DNA of 60,525 nt from Chthoniobacterales bacterium (GCA_014879535.1 JACSRX010000022.1:1-60525); one strand, 5' to 3'; shown: positions 34,213 to 47,000, counted from the stretch's first letter. Made by a program: numbers and translations. Notes: generated by a model from the letters alone, not told the origin.

Positions 34213-36497
34213 CGCCCGAGCAACTCGCCGCAGAACTGCATGGTCCACCGCGGAGAATCCATCTCATCGGCGTGGCCGGCTCGGGGATGAGCGGGATCGC
34301 CGCGTTGTTGCTGACCTTGGGGCATCAGGTCAGCGGATCGGACAAGGTGGACACCGTCGAGGTGAAGCGCCTCCAGTCGCTCGGTCTCGATTTCCACACC
34401 CCGCAGCGGGCCGAGGACGTGGTCGCGGCGCAACTGGTGGTCTATTCCTCCGCCATCCGCGAGGGGAATCCCGCTTACGATGCCGCAAAGCGCCTCGGCA
34501 AGCCCATGGTGCGCCGTGCGGAGGCGCTCGCAGCGCTCATGGCCGGCAAGAAGGGGATCCTGGTCTGCGGGATGCACGGCAAGACGACGGTGTCCTCCAT
34601 GGCGGCCCACGTGCTCCGTGCGGCGGGGGTGCATCCCTCGCATTATGTGGGTGCGGAAATTCCGATCCTCGGCACGAATGCCCGATGGGATGCCGGTGGC
34701 GAATATTTCGTGGCCGAGGGGGATGAGAGCGACGGCTCCATCGTGTGCTACCACCCCGAGCACACCATCGTTCTCAATATCGAACCCGAACACCTTGATC
34801 ACTACGCGGACCTGGCCGCCATCGACGCCGCCTTCGCGCGATTGCTTTCACAGACCACGGGGAAGATTTTCTTCTGCGCCGACGACGAGGGTGCGACCCG
34901 GGTCTGTGCCGGACGTCCGGGTGCGGTGTCCTACGGCAAGACCGGCACTTACTCCTGCGCGGACTTCCGGTCGGCCGACTTCACGTCTTCATTCTCCTTC
35001 CGCCGCGACGGAGCCGAGTTGGCGGCGGTCGTGTTGAATGTGCCGGGAGAGCACAATGCGATCAATGCGACCGCCGTGCTGGCCGTTGCCGCGGAGATGG
35101 GGCTGGATCTGCCCAAATGCGCGGCGGCGCTGGAGAGCTTCCGTGGTGCGCGGCGGCGTTTCGAGGTTGTCCATGCTTCCGGGGATTTCCTCCTCGTGGA
35201 CGACTACGGCCATCATCCCACGGAGATCGCCGCGGTCATACGCGCCGCGCGTGATGCGGGACGCGACCGCGTGCTGCTTCTTTTCCAGCCCCACCGATAC
35301 ACGCGCACCGCAGCCCTCAAGGACGATTTCGGGCGAGCCTTGGCGCAGGCCGATGCGGTGGTGGTGACAGATGTCTATCCGGCGAGCGAACCGCCGCTGC
35401 CGGGTGTGACCGGTCAACTGGTCGCGGATGCCGCGGTCGCCGCCGGGTGCCCGCATGCGGTTTACGCGGCTTCGCGCCTGCAGGCCGGCATCGAGGCGGG
35501 GCGCTTGCTGCGTCCGGGCGATCTTCTTGTCACACTCGGGGCCGGAAACATCCACGAGCAGGGAACGGCGTTGGCCCAGGATTTGAAGACGATCGAGATT
35601 TTGAAGTCGGCGATGGGTCCCGGGGTGGCACGGCTTTACGAGCCGATGTCCAAGCACACGACGATGCGCGTGGGAGGACCGGCCCAGTTCTGGCTCGAGC
35701 CGGAAACCGAGGAGGGTTTCTGCGAACTGGTGCGGACCGCGCACGCAGCGGGGCTGCCCTTCATGGTCATCGGGCGCGGCTCGAACCTCATCGTGCGGGA
35801 CGGCGGCCTGCGCGGGGTCGTGGTGCGCCTGCGCCGCGGGGTATTCGGTGAATTCGAGGTCATGGGCGAAAAAATCCGGGCCGGGGTGGGCGTGCGCTTG
35901 AAGGCACTCAGCGGCGCCGCCATCGCCGCCGGGCTTTCCGGCTTCGAATGGATGGAGGGCATTCCCGGGGACGTGGGGGGCTGCCTGCGGATGAATGCCG
36001 GCGCCATGGGAGTGGAGGCGTTCGATCAGGTCGAGTCGCTGCGTTATGCCGACAATGAAGGAAACACGTTGGAAAAATCTCCGCGTGATCTCGAAATCCA
36101 CTACCGCAGCGTGCCGCTCCTGCGGTCGAACTATGCGCTGTCCGCCTTGTTCCGCGGTTCCCCCTCGACACCCGGGGAGGTGGAGCGCCGGACACGGGAT
36201 TACTCCGCCACGCGCAGGGCCTCCCAGCCCGCGGGTGCCAGCGCGGGGTGCATCTTCCGCAACCCGGAGGGAGGAAGGGCCGGGCAGTTGATCGACTCGG
36301 CCGGGCTGAAAAACCTGAGGGTCGGTGCGGCGCGGGTGTCCGACATCCATGCGAATTTCATCCTCAATGAGGGCGGGGCCACCGCCTCCGAGGTGCTCGC
36401 CCTGCTTGAACGTGTGCGGGCGGATGTGCTCAAGCAACACGGGGTGAGGCTGGAGACCGAAGTGCAGATCATCGGCGAGGAGGCGTCCGTGGCATGA
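34209..36497 (+). CDS. murC/murB: Fused UDP-MurNAc-L-alanine ligase / UDP-MurNAc dehydrogenase (MurC-MurB)
   Basis: 762 aa, two enzymes in one frame. Residues 1-~460 are MurC: IHLIGVAGSGMSGIAALLL, ATP loop CGMHGKTTVSSMAA near 120, EGDESDGSIV, DDYGHHPTEIAAV, QPHRYTRT. Residues ~470-762 are MurB: LYEPMSKHTTMRVGGPAQFW, FAD loop GRGSNLIVRDGG near 522, EGIPGDVGGCLRMNAGAMG, SAGCIFRNPEGG near 678, and the final Glu in TEVQIIGEEA. In the SAGCIFRNP motif the proton-donor Ser of many MurBs is Cys, a variant I believe occurs in part of the family. Together they make UDP-MurNAc from the enolpyruvyl precursor and add L-Ala, consecutive reactions. Confidence 0.95.
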   Translation: MTPEQLAAELHGPPRRIHLIGVAGSGMSGIAALLLTLGHQVSGSDKVDTVEVKRLQSLGLDFHTPQRAEDVVAAQLVVYSSAIREGNPAYDAAKRLGKPMVRRAEALAALMAGKKGILVCGMHGKTTVSSMAAHVLRAAGVHPSHYVGAEIPILGTNARWDAGGEYFVAEGDESDGSIVCYHPEHTIVLNIEPEHLDHYADLAAIDAAFARLLSQTTGKIFFCADDEGATRVCAGRPGAVSYGKTGTYSCADFRSADFTSSFSFRRDGAELAAVVLNVPGEHNAINATAVLAVAAEMGLDLPKCAAALESFRGARRRFEVVHASGDFLLVDDYGHHPTEIAAVIRAARDAGRDRVLLLFQPHRYTRTAALKDDFGRALAQADAVVVTDVYPASEPPLPGVTGQLVADAAVAAGCPHAVYAASRLQAGIEAGRLLRPGDLLVTLGAGNIHEQGTALAQDLKTIEILKSAMGPGVARLYEPMSKHTTMRVGGPAQFWLEPETEEGFCELVRTAHAAGLPFMVIGRGSNLIVRDGGLRGVVVRLRRGVFGEFEVMGEKIRAGVGVRLKALSGAAIAAGLSGFEWMEGIPGDVGGCLRMNAGAMGVEAFDQVESLRYADNEGNTLEKSPRDLEIHYRSVPLLRSNYALSALFRGSPSTPGEVERRTRDYSATRRASQPAGASAGCIFRNPEGGRAGQLIDSAGLKNLRVGAARVSDIHANFILNEGGATASEVLALLERVRADVLKQHGVRLETEVQIIGEEASVA

Positions 36498-37408
36498 ATC
36501 TGTCCGGCCTGCACATGGTGGTTCTGATGGGAGGTCCGGGCTCGGAACGCGAAGTGTCGCTGCGCTCCGGCGCAGCCGTGGCCGGGGCGTTGCGGCGGGG
36601 CGGATACCGTGTCACGGAGGTTGAGGTGAAGGACACGGAACTCGATCTCCCGGCTGACACCGGTCTGTGCGTGAACATGATCCACGGAACCTTCGGCGAG
36701 GACGGCCAATTGCAGGGGATCCTTGACGCCCGAAAGATCCCCTACACCGGGGAAGGCGAGGCGGGCAGCCGCCTGGCGTTCGACAAGAAGGAAAGCAAGC
36801 GCCGCTTCGAGAAGGCGGGGGTTCCGACCCCGCGGTGGGAGATGATCGCCGCCGGCGAGCGTCCCTCGTTGCCTCTGCCGCTTGTGGTGAAGGCCCCGAG
36901 GGAGGGATCGAGCGTCGGCGTGCACATCATCCGCCACCAGGAGGAACTCGATGCGGCGCTCCGCGACTGCGCCTCCCTTGACCGTGAAATCCTCATCGAG
37001 GAATTCGTCGAGGGCCGCGAGTTGACCGTCGGTGTCGTTGGTGACCGCGCCATGGCCGTGGTTGAAATCCGCCCGCACGAGGGGTTCTACGACTACGCGC
37101 ACAAATACACCAAGGGCGCGTCGGATTACTTCTGCCCGGCGCCGCTGGACGCGGAAACCACGCGGCATGTCCAGGACACCGCCCTGGCGGCGCACCGTTC
37201 GCTCGGGCTCGAAGTCTATTCGCGCGTGGACATCCTGCTCGCGGCCGGAGGCATCCCGTTTGTGCTCGAGACCAACACGATTCCCGGGATGACCGAAACA
37301 AGCCTGTTGCCGAAGGCGGCGGCCGAGGCGGGCATGACTTTTCTGGAGCTGTGCGAGGAAATCGCGCAACTCTCGCTGCTACGATCCTCTTCGCATCCGT
37401 CACCATGA
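36494..37408 (+). CDS. ddl: D-alanine--D-alanine ligase
   Basis: 304 aa. Makes the D-Ala-D-Ala dipeptide used by MurF. ATP-grasp features: VVLMGGPGSEREVSLRSG, HGTFGEDGQLQGILD, PYTGEGEAGSRLAFDKKESK, VVKAPREGSSVGVHI, EEFVEGRELTVGVVG, YKYTKG-type loop HKYTKGASDYFCP, and VLETNTIPGMTETSLLP. It overlaps murC-murB and ftsQ by 4 bases each, a classic dcw arrangement. Confidence 0.97.
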   Translation: MNLSGLHMVVLMGGPGSEREVSLRSGAAVAGALRRGGYRVTEVEVKDTELDLPADTGLCVNMIHGTFGEDGQLQGILDARKIPYTGEGEAGSRLAFDKKESKRRFEKAGVPTPRWEMIAAGERPSLPLPLVVKAPREGSSVGVHIIRHQEELDAALRDCASLDREILIEEFVEGRELTVGVVGDRAMAVVEIRPHEGFYDYAHKYTKGASDYFCPAPLDAETTRHVQDTALAAHRSLGLEVYSRVDILLAAGGIPFVLETNTIPGMTETSLLPKAAAEAGMTFLELCEEIAQLSLLRSSSHPSP

Positions 37409-38346
37409 GTTTGTTCCGTTCCAAAAAATCGCGCGGGCGGCGTCCGGCACGCCGTCGTCGCAACCAGCACCTTCTCGAAGTGACCGCCACGGCGGAGACT
37501 GAGCGCCGTCGCCGCAACCAGAAGATATTCCTCTTTGCGGGCGAGGCCGTTGTCGTGGCCGGACTGCTTGCGTTCGCATGGCTCGGCATCCGCGCGCTGG
37601 TCAACGCCCAGATTTTCGAGAACAGCCAATACGATGTGCGCGTGGTCGAGGTGAACACTGACGGCGTGATGACGCGCGAGGAGGCCATGGCCAAGTCGGG
37701 CATCCGCGAGGGGATCAACATTTTCTCCCTGAATCTGGAGTCGGCGCAGGCCGCACTGGCCTCGATCGCCGAGGTCAAGTCCGCCAGGGTCGAACGCATC
37801 CTCCCGGATACCGTCAGCATCCATCTGGAGGCCCGCCGTCCCATGGCTTGGGTGGCACCGCGGGACACCGGGGTTGATCCTTCCACGATGGAGGGCGCTT
37901 ACCTTGTCGATGCGGAGGGCATCATCATGAAACCGCAGCGGCTGGAGCCGGCGCACGCGCTGCTTCCCGTTGTCTTCGGCGTGCCGACGGAGCAGTGGCG
38001 CCCCGGTGACCGCATTGATCTTCCCGAGTTGCACGCGGCTCTGGAGCTCTTCTCCCTGGCGGCGGAGCGGACCGAGCCGGAGATCCTGCTGCGCGCGGCG
38101 GACATCACCAAGGGCTGGTGTGTGGTTGCGTGGAACGATCCGCAGGCGAGGTTCACGTTCGGTCTGGACAACCTCCCGGCCCAGTTGGACCGCCTTCAGC
38201 TGATCATGCTCCATGTGGGCCAGACGTCGCGCAAGATCGCCGGTGCCAATCTCATTCCCGAAAGAAACACACCCGTCACCTTCCAGGGCGAACCGGCGCC
38301 GGTTGAGCCGGTTCCCGAGAAGGTGGCGAAAAAACCGAGGTCCTGA
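37405..38346 (+). CDS. ftsQ: Cell division protein FtsQ-like (POTRA domain)
   Basis: 313 aa from ATG 37405. A very basic cytoplasmic head (KKSRGRRPARRRRNQ), one membrane helix at about residues 45-65, then a POTRA-type region (residues ~73-145: VVEVNTDGVMTREEAMAKSG, ASIAEVKSARVERILPDTVS) with the typical I-x2-RxP-like ending IHLEARRPMAWV. Links FtsL/FtsB to the divisome. Position between ddl and ftsA supports the assignment; FtsQ sequences are poorly conserved. Confidence 0.88.
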   Translation: MSLFRSKKSRGRRPARRRRNQHLLEVTATAETERRRRNQKIFLFAGEAVVVAGLLAFAWLGIRALVNAQIFENSQYDVRVVEVNTDGVMTREEAMAKSGIREGINIFSLNLESAQAALASIAEVKSARVERILPDTVSIHLEARRPMAWVAPRDTGVDPSTMEGAYLVDAEGIIMKPQRLEPAHALLPVVFGVPTEQWRPGDRIDLPELHAALELFSLAAERTEPEILLRAADITKGWCVVAWNDPQARFTFGLDNLPAQLDRLQLIMLHVGQTSRKIAGANLIPERNTPVTFQGEPAPVEPVPEKVAKKPRS

Positions 38347-38350
38347 TCCT

Positions 38351-39565
38351 ATGTCCCGTCCCTACATTCATGTCGGTTTGGAAATCGGCACGACGAAAGT
38401 CGCTGCGGTCATCGCGGAGACGCGCAGTGACGGCCTGCTGCGCATCATCGGCATGGGAGAGGCGCCGTCCCGCGGAGTCCGCAAGGGGGAGGTCGTCGAC
38501 ATCGGAAAAATCACGCTCTGCCTCAACGATGCCGTCTCCGAGGCGGAGGAAAAGGCAGACCGGGAAATCACCGAGGTCGTGGCCGCGGTCACCGGGGCGC
38601 ATCTTGAAAGCCTGAACAACCGCGGCGGGATCAACATTCCCGAGGACCGGGAAGAGATCGAGGAGGAGGACGTCATGGAGGTCGAGCAGAGCGCGCGGGA
38701 TGTCAACATCCCGGCGGGCAATGTGTTCCTGCACGCGATCAACCGGCACTACTACGTGGATGGCCAGGAGGGTGTGGCGAGTCCCGTCGGCATGATCGGG
38801 CGGCAGCTCGAGGCGGAATACCACATCGTCCACGGGACGCGGACGCGCATCCAGAACAACCTCCGCTGCATCCGCGAGGCCAACCTGAAGGTGAACAATG
38901 TCGTGATGAGCAGCGTGGCCTCCGCCCACGCGGTGCTCGATCAGGCCGAGAAGGAGCTGGGCGCCTTGGTCATCGACATCGGCGGGGGAACGACAGACTA
39001 CATCCTGTTCCGGGAGGGCACCGTCCGTGACAGCGGGGTGCTCGCAGTCGGAGGTGACCACATCACCAACGACATTTCCATCGGCCTGCGCGTCCCGACG
39101 AAATGGGCGGAGAAAATCAAGATCGAGGAGGCTGATGTCGCCCCGGGTGCCGTCTCGGCACGCGGAAGCCTCGAGGTCGAGGATCCCACATTCGCGGGCG
39201 GCCGCATCGAGCGGCGCATCCTGAACACCGTCACCGAGGCCCGCGTGCGGGAGTTGCTGTCCCTCGTCAAGCGCCGGCTGCAATTCGAGCGGCACAGCCA
39301 GTTTGTCGGCAGCGGCATCTTCCTCACGGGCGGCACTGCGGAACTGCGCGGGATCGCGGCCCTCGCCTCCGATGTCTTCGGGTTGCCCGCCAAGGTGGTG
39401 AATCCCCGTCCCCTGCTCGGACCGAGCGCTCTCTTCGAAAGTCCGCGCTTCAGCACGGCGGTCGGCCTCGTGCTCTATGCGCAGGCCGTGCAGGAGGCTT
39501 TGGATGACATTTCGGTTTTTGACCGCCTGCGTCGCAGGCTCGGCAGATTCATTCCCGGCTTATGA
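38351..39565 (+). CDS. ftsA: Cell division protein FtsA (actin-like)
   Basis: 404 aa from ATG 38351. Anchors FtsZ to the membrane. Actin-fold motifs: phosphate-1 HVGLEIGTTKVAAVIAE, the SHS2/1C insertion region (about 80-165), phosphate-2 VIDIGGGTTDYILF and adenosine motif GIFLTGGTAELRG. The C-terminal VFDRLRRRLGRFIPGL is a basic amphipathic helix, the usual membrane-targeting sequence. The ftsZ start overlaps its stop by 4 bases. Confidence 0.95.
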   Translation: MSRPYIHVGLEIGTTKVAAVIAETRSDGLLRIIGMGEAPSRGVRKGEVVDIGKITLCLNDAVSEAEEKADREITEVVAAVTGAHLESLNNRGGINIPEDREEIEEEDVMEVEQSARDVNIPAGNVFLHAINRHYYVDGQEGVASPVGMIGRQLEAEYHIVHGTRTRIQNNLRCIREANLKVNNVVMSSVASAHAVLDQAEKELGALVIDIGGGTTDYILFREGTVRDSGVLAVGGDHITNDISIGLRVPTKWAEKIKIEEADVAPGAVSARGSLEVEDPTFAGGRIERRILNTVTEARVRELLSLVKRRLQFERHSQFVGSGIFLTGGTAELRGIAALASDVFGLPAKVVNPRPLLGPSALFESPRFSTAVGLVLYAQAVQEALDDISVFDRLRRRLGRFIPGL

Positions 39566-40824
39566 TAACTTTAGGCACCAACAACCAATTGGCCGACCCG
39601 GTCACCACCGCGATCCCCGTGAAGATCGTCGGCGTGGGCGGTGCGGGGCTGGCCCTCCTGGAACCCCTTGCGCGCGGGCAAACCGGACCGTTCGAGTGCG
39701 TCGCCATGCACACGGATGCGCAGGCACTGCTCGCGTCGTCCGCCATCCAAAAAGTGCAGCTCGGCCGGGACGTGGCCAAGGGTCTCGGTGCCGGCGGTGA
39801 TCCGCTGATCGGCCATGCCGCGGCCCGCGAGAGCATGGACGAGATCCGTGCCGCCTGCGGGACGCCGCTGGTCATCGTCTGCGCCGGGTTGGGGGGCGGA
39901 ACGGGATCCGGCGCGGCGCCCGTGGTGGCGCAGGAAGCCTCGCAGGCCGGTGCCTTGGTGGTCGGCATCGTGACGCTTCCCTTCTCCGCCGAGGGCGGCA
40001 AGCGCCGCGAGCAGGCGCGTGTGGCATTGGCCCGCTTGGGGCGCCACTGCGTGGCCGTGTTGTGCTTTGAAAACGACCGGATGGCGGAGGTGGCGCTGCC
40101 GGACGGTCCGGTCAACACATCGTTCGACGCGGTTTCGAGGGTCATCGGCGGAGCGGTCTGGTCCATCGTCCGGATGGTCGGGCTCCCGTCTGTGCTGCGT
40201 GTCGGACTCGACGAATTGGTGCATCTTTTCCGGGGAACCGATGCGAGGTGCCAGTTCGGCTGCGGTTCGGCGTCCGGTCCCGACCGCGCCCGGGAGGCGG
40301 TCGAGAAGGCCCTGCGCTGTCCGTTGCTGGACAGCGGCAAGATTCTCACGACAGCCGGCAACGTGCTGGTCCACGTCACGGGCGACGCCTCCCTCAGCCT
40401 CATGGAGGTCCAGTCGGTCCTGCGGCAATTGTCCCTGCATGTGGAGGATTCCTCCCAGATCATGCTGGGTGTGGCCACCGATGACACATCCGAGGCTCTT
40501 GGTGTGACGATCTTTGTGGGGACGCGGGCGGAAGACATGCCGGAGGTCGGAGAAGAAGATGCGTTGCCCGCGGAAGCGGGGAACAATGCGGGGGATACCG
40601 CCTCGGTGGCCGATCTCCCCGGGCTCAACGGGAATCCGGCGAAGGGTGGGTCGAAGCGCGCGGGGAAAACCACGGAGAAGAAGGCGGCTCTGCAACAGAC
40701 GCAGGACGAGTTGCCGCTCGATCAGGCCATGCGCGGCCGATTCAAGGATCTCTCCCCGACCATGGTGGACGGCCAGGACCTCGACATCCCCGCATTTATT
40801 CGGCTGCGGATCCGGCTCAAGTAG
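39562..40824 (+). CDS. ftsZ: Divergent FtsZ (tubulin-like division GTPase)
   Basis: 420 aa. The tubulin signature LGGGTGSGAAPVVAQEA is intact near residues 110-125, as are TLPFSAEGGKRREQA and the C-terminal FtsA-binding peptide DLDIPAFIRLR (from ~406). Two normally invariant parts are not: the first nucleotide loop reads VGVGGAGLALLEPL (24-36) instead of the usual GGAGGNAVN type, and the T7 loop reads VGLDELVHLF (from ~214) where FtsZ normally has NxDFADV with two catalytic Asp. By eye these become Gly and Glu. Position after ftsA leaves no doubt about orthology. It may have altered GTP turnover or need a partner. Confidence 0.92.
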   Translation: MITLGTNNQLADPVTTAIPVKIVGVGGAGLALLEPLARGQTGPFECVAMHTDAQALLASSAIQKVQLGRDVAKGLGAGGDPLIGHAAARESMDEIRAACGTPLVIVCAGLGGGTGSGAAPVVAQEASQAGALVVGIVTLPFSAEGGKRREQARVALARLGRHCVAVLCFENDRMAEVALPDGPVNTSFDAVSRVIGGAVWSIVRMVGLPSVLRVGLDELVHLFRGTDARCQFGCGSASGPDRAREAVEKALRCPLLDSGKILTTAGNVLVHVTGDASLSLMEVQSVLRQLSLHVEDSSQIMLGVATDDTSEALGVTIFVGTRAEDMPEVGEEDALPAEAGNNAGDTASVADLPGLNGNPAKGGSKRAGKTTEKKAALQQTQDELPLDQAMRGRFKDLSPTMVDGQDLDIPAFIRLRIRLK

Positions 40825-40842
40825 TGGTATGATGCGGGTCCC

Positions 40843-43416
<2,574 letters not shown>

Positions 43417-43425
43417 ACGGAACGG

Positions 43426-43908
43426 TCATTCAGATTCTTCGAATGCTGCCCGCATGGCATCGACATGCGAGATCGGAAGCCCCCGTTCCGTAGCGCCTTC
43501 GAGCAACGCCGCGCGGTAGGCCTCCGAGGGGGTGACGTGGCCGCGCGGGTTGTGCGCGAAGTAGCACCAGACATCACGGTGGAGGATACCATCCACCGTT
43601 GTGACGTCGATGCATCGGCGGTCGTAGGCGTTCTGCTCCGGTGTTCCCTCCGGGTCGAAACCCTCGTAGGCATCCAAGGCGGCGAGGTCTTCCATGGTGA
43701 TGCGGTAGAGTGCTCCCCAGACTTCACGTCCAGTGGCCGGGACGAGGTCGGCGACACCGCCGGCCCATTCCTCGTCGGGCAGCGTGAACGCCAGCCGGTG
43801 GCCGTCCAGTCGCGCCGGGGCGACGAAGATATGCCCGGGGCACAACCGCCGCATCTGCGCGGACCGCAGGTTCGAGCCGTAGGCGAAATAGAGGAGGGGC
43901 GCGTCCAC
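43426..43908 (-). CDS. Gamma-glutamylcyclotransferase-like (GGCT/AIG2 fold) protein
   Basis: 160 aa. The N-terminal LLYFAYGSNLRSAQMRRLCP is the YGSN signature of the fold, followed by VWGALYRITMEDLAALDAYEG with the region holding the family's catalytic Glu. Family members release 5-oxoproline from gamma-glutamyl peptides or amines; the true substrate here is unknown. Convergent with clpB with 9 bases between stops, without an obvious terminator. Confidence 0.85.
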   Translation of the reverse strand: MDAPLLYFAYGSNLRSAQMRRLCPGHIFVAPARLDGHRLAFTLPDEEWAGGVADLVPATGREVWGALYRITMEDLAALDAYEGFDPEGTPEQNAYDRRCIDVTTVDGILHRDVWCYFAHNPRGHVTPSEAYRAALLEGATERGLPISHVDAMRAAFEESE

Positions 43909-43929
43909 TATTCCCGGCCAACGCAGGTT

Positions 43930-43959
43930 CCCGGCGCGCCGGGGACGTCGCGCCCTACC
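43930..43959. repeat. GC-palindromic intergenic repeat ending in CCCTACC
   Basis: In the 94-base gap between the GGCT-like gene and pyc. A perfect palindrome CCCGGCGCGCCGGG (43930-43943) is followed by GACGTCGCGCCCTACC. The CCCTACC end is the same as the terminus of the double-hairpin repeat at 58043-58123, suggesting related short interspersed elements. It lies just past the pyc stop and could also help end transcription. Confidence 0.45.
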
Positions 43960-44002
43960 CGGTTAGGGATGGGCCTCCGGACCAGCCGCGAGCAATTCCT
44001 GC

Positions 44003-47000
44003 TCATTCCCGCATCCGCACGAGCAGGTCGCCGGAGTCCACGGCGTCGCCCGCGGAGACCAGGAGTTGTTCGATCGAGCCGTCGCAGGGGGCGTAGAGCG
44101 TGGTCTGCATCTTCATGGCTTCGAGGACGAGAAGCTTGTCGCCCTTCGCCACGCGCGCGCCGGTCCCCGGTCCGACGCTGGTGACCATGCCCGGGATCGG
44201 CGCGCCGATTTCCAGCGGCTTGGACGGATCGGCCTTGGCGCGTGATTTCGTCTCCGACTTCAGCGATTTGTCCGTGATCGTGACCTCGCGGGGCATCCCG
44301 TTGAGTTCGAAGAAGACAATGCGATGGCCGTCCTTGTCGGAGGGCCCGAGGTTCACGAGTTTGATGAAGAGCGTCTTGCCCTGCTCAATCTCGACGGCGA
44401 CTTCCTCGCCGGGGCGCAGTCCGTAGAAAAATGCCGGTGTCGGCAGCACGCTGACATCGCCATATTCGCGCTCGAACTTCTTGAAGGCCGCGAAGACGTC
44501 CGGATACATCAGGTGGCTGTAGAGGTCGTCCTCGTCGGGCGTGTGCTTGAGTTTCACCGCAAGTTCCTTCCGCACGGCCGGGAGGCTCACCTTCGGGGCG
44601 CGGGCCGCCTTGCGCGCGGATTTTCCGAGCACGGCGGCGACGACTTTGGGCGGCCATCCGCCGACGGGCTGGCCGAGTCCGCCGGCGAGCATGTCCTTGA
44701 CCGATTCGGGGAAGGGCGTTCCCGGCGGGAGATTCGGCACGTCGGCCGGCTTGATCCCGCGGGTGAACAGGAAGAGTGCCATGTCCCCGACCACCTTGCT
44801 CGACGGCGTGACCTTGACGATGTCGCCGAGGAGTCGGTTGACCTCCGCGTAGCAGCGGGCGATCTCCGGCCAGCGGTTGGCGAGTCCCATCGAGGCGGCC
44901 TGTTCCTTGAGGTTGGTGAACTGCCCCCCCGGCATCTCGTGCAGGTAAACCTCGGCGCTCCCCGTGCGCGGGGCCGTGTCGAACGGTGCGTAGAACGTGC
45001 GCACGTGCTCCCAGTAGTCGGCGAATTCGTTGAGCGCCTCGAGATCGAGCCCTGAATCATGCGGCGTGTGCTGCAGGGCGGCGACGAGGCTGTTGAGGTT
45101 CGGCTGCGAGGTCGAGCCCGACATCGAGGAGACCGCAGCATCCACCACGTCGGCGCCCGCTTCGACGGCGGCCAGGACCGACGCGGCATTCACGCCGCTC
45201 GTATCGTGGGTGTGGAAATGGATCGGCAGCCCCGTCTCGGCGCGCAAGGCCTTGACGAGGGCCTTGGCCGCGAACGGGCGGCAGAGTCCCGCCATGTCCT
45301 TGATGGCGAGGAAATGTGCGCCCATCTTCTCCAGCTCGCGGGCGAGGCGGATGTAGTATTTGAGCGAATATTTCGTCCGGGCCGGATCGAGGATGTCGCC
45401 CGTGTAGCAGATGGTGCCCTCGCAGATCGCATCCGTCTGGCGCACCGCCTCCATCGCGGCTCGCATGTTGGCGAGGTCGTTGAGCGAGTCGAAGACGCGG
45501 AAGATATCCATCCCGCTTTCCGCCGCGTGGCGGATGAAGCCTTCGACGACATTGGGCGGGTAGTTCGAGTAGCCGACGGCATTCGAGCCGCGCAGCAGCA
45601 TCTGGAAGCAGATGTTCGGCACGCGGGCACGCAGGGCGCGGAGCCTTTCCCACGGGTCCTCGCGCAGGAAGCGCATCGCCGAGTCGAAAGTCGCGCCGCC
45701 CCACATCTCGAGGCTGAAAAGCTGCGGCGTGCGGCGGGCCACGGCGTCGGCGACCAGCAGCATGTCGTGGGTGCGGACGCGCGTGGCGAGCAGCGACTGG
45801 TGGGCGTCGCGGAATGTCGTGTCGGTGAACAGAGCCCGCTTCTGTTTGCGCGTCCACTCCGCGAATTTCTCCGGCCCGAGTTCGAGAAGCCGCTGGCGCG
45901 TGCCTGAAGGCGGGATGACGCGCCGGTCGAGGGCCGGGAGCGGGGGCGCCTCGAAGGACGCCGAAGGCTTGTAGCCCTTGGCCTCCGCGTTGCCGTTGAC
46001 CGTCACGTCGGCGAGGAAATGCATCAGTTTCGTGGCGCGGTCGCGGCGCGGCTTGAACTCGAACAGGCCCGGCGTCGTGTCGATGAAGGTGGTCGTGGCT
46101 CCGCCCGAGCGGAACACGGGGTGCGTGACCACGTTCTCGAGGAACGGCATGTTCGTCTTCACGCCGCGGATGCGGAACTCGCGCAGTGCGCGGTGCATGC
46201 GCTGGAGGGCGATCGGGAAGGTCTGGCCCGACGTGGTGATCTTCACGAGCAGCGAGTCGTAGAACGGCGTGATCGTGCTCCCGGTGGTTCCCATGCCGGA
46301 ATCCAGCCGCACGCCGAATCCGGCGGCGCTGCGGTAGGTGATGATCTTGCCGTAGTTCGGCATGAACTTGTTCGCCGGGTCCTCGGTCGTGACGCGGCAT
46401 TGCACCGCGAACCCGTTGCGGGGGATGTCCGTCTGCGCGGGAAGGTCGAGGCCCGGGCCGTGGAGGCGGCCTCCCGCGGCCACGAGGATCTGCGAGCGCA
46501 CGAGGTCGATGCCGGTGATCTGCTCGGTGACGGTGTGCTCGACCTGGATGCGCGGGTTCATCTCGATGAAGAACCACTCGTGGCGGTCGGCATCGTAGAG
46601 GAACTCGACGGTGCCCGCGTTGTTGTAGCCGATGCGCCTGGCGATCTCGACCGCGGCATCGCAGAGGTCGGTCCGGACGGCGTCGGGAAGTCCGATGGAC
46701 GGTGCAACCTCGACGACCTTCTGGTGGCGGCGCTGCACGGAACAGTCGCGCTCGTGGAGGTGGAGCACGCCGCCGTGCGAGTCGCCGAGGATCTGCACCT
46801 CGATGTGCTTCGCGCGCGGGATGTATTTTTCAAGGAAAACGGCGGGGTTGCCGAAGGCGCGTCCGGCCTCGTTGCGAGCCTCGTCGAGGAGCGGGGCCAG
46901 CTCGCTTTCCTTCCGCACGACGCGCATGCCCCGGCCGCCGCCGCCGAAGGCCGCCTTGATGATGAGGGGGAATCCGATCTGCCGCGCCACGCGCAGGGCC

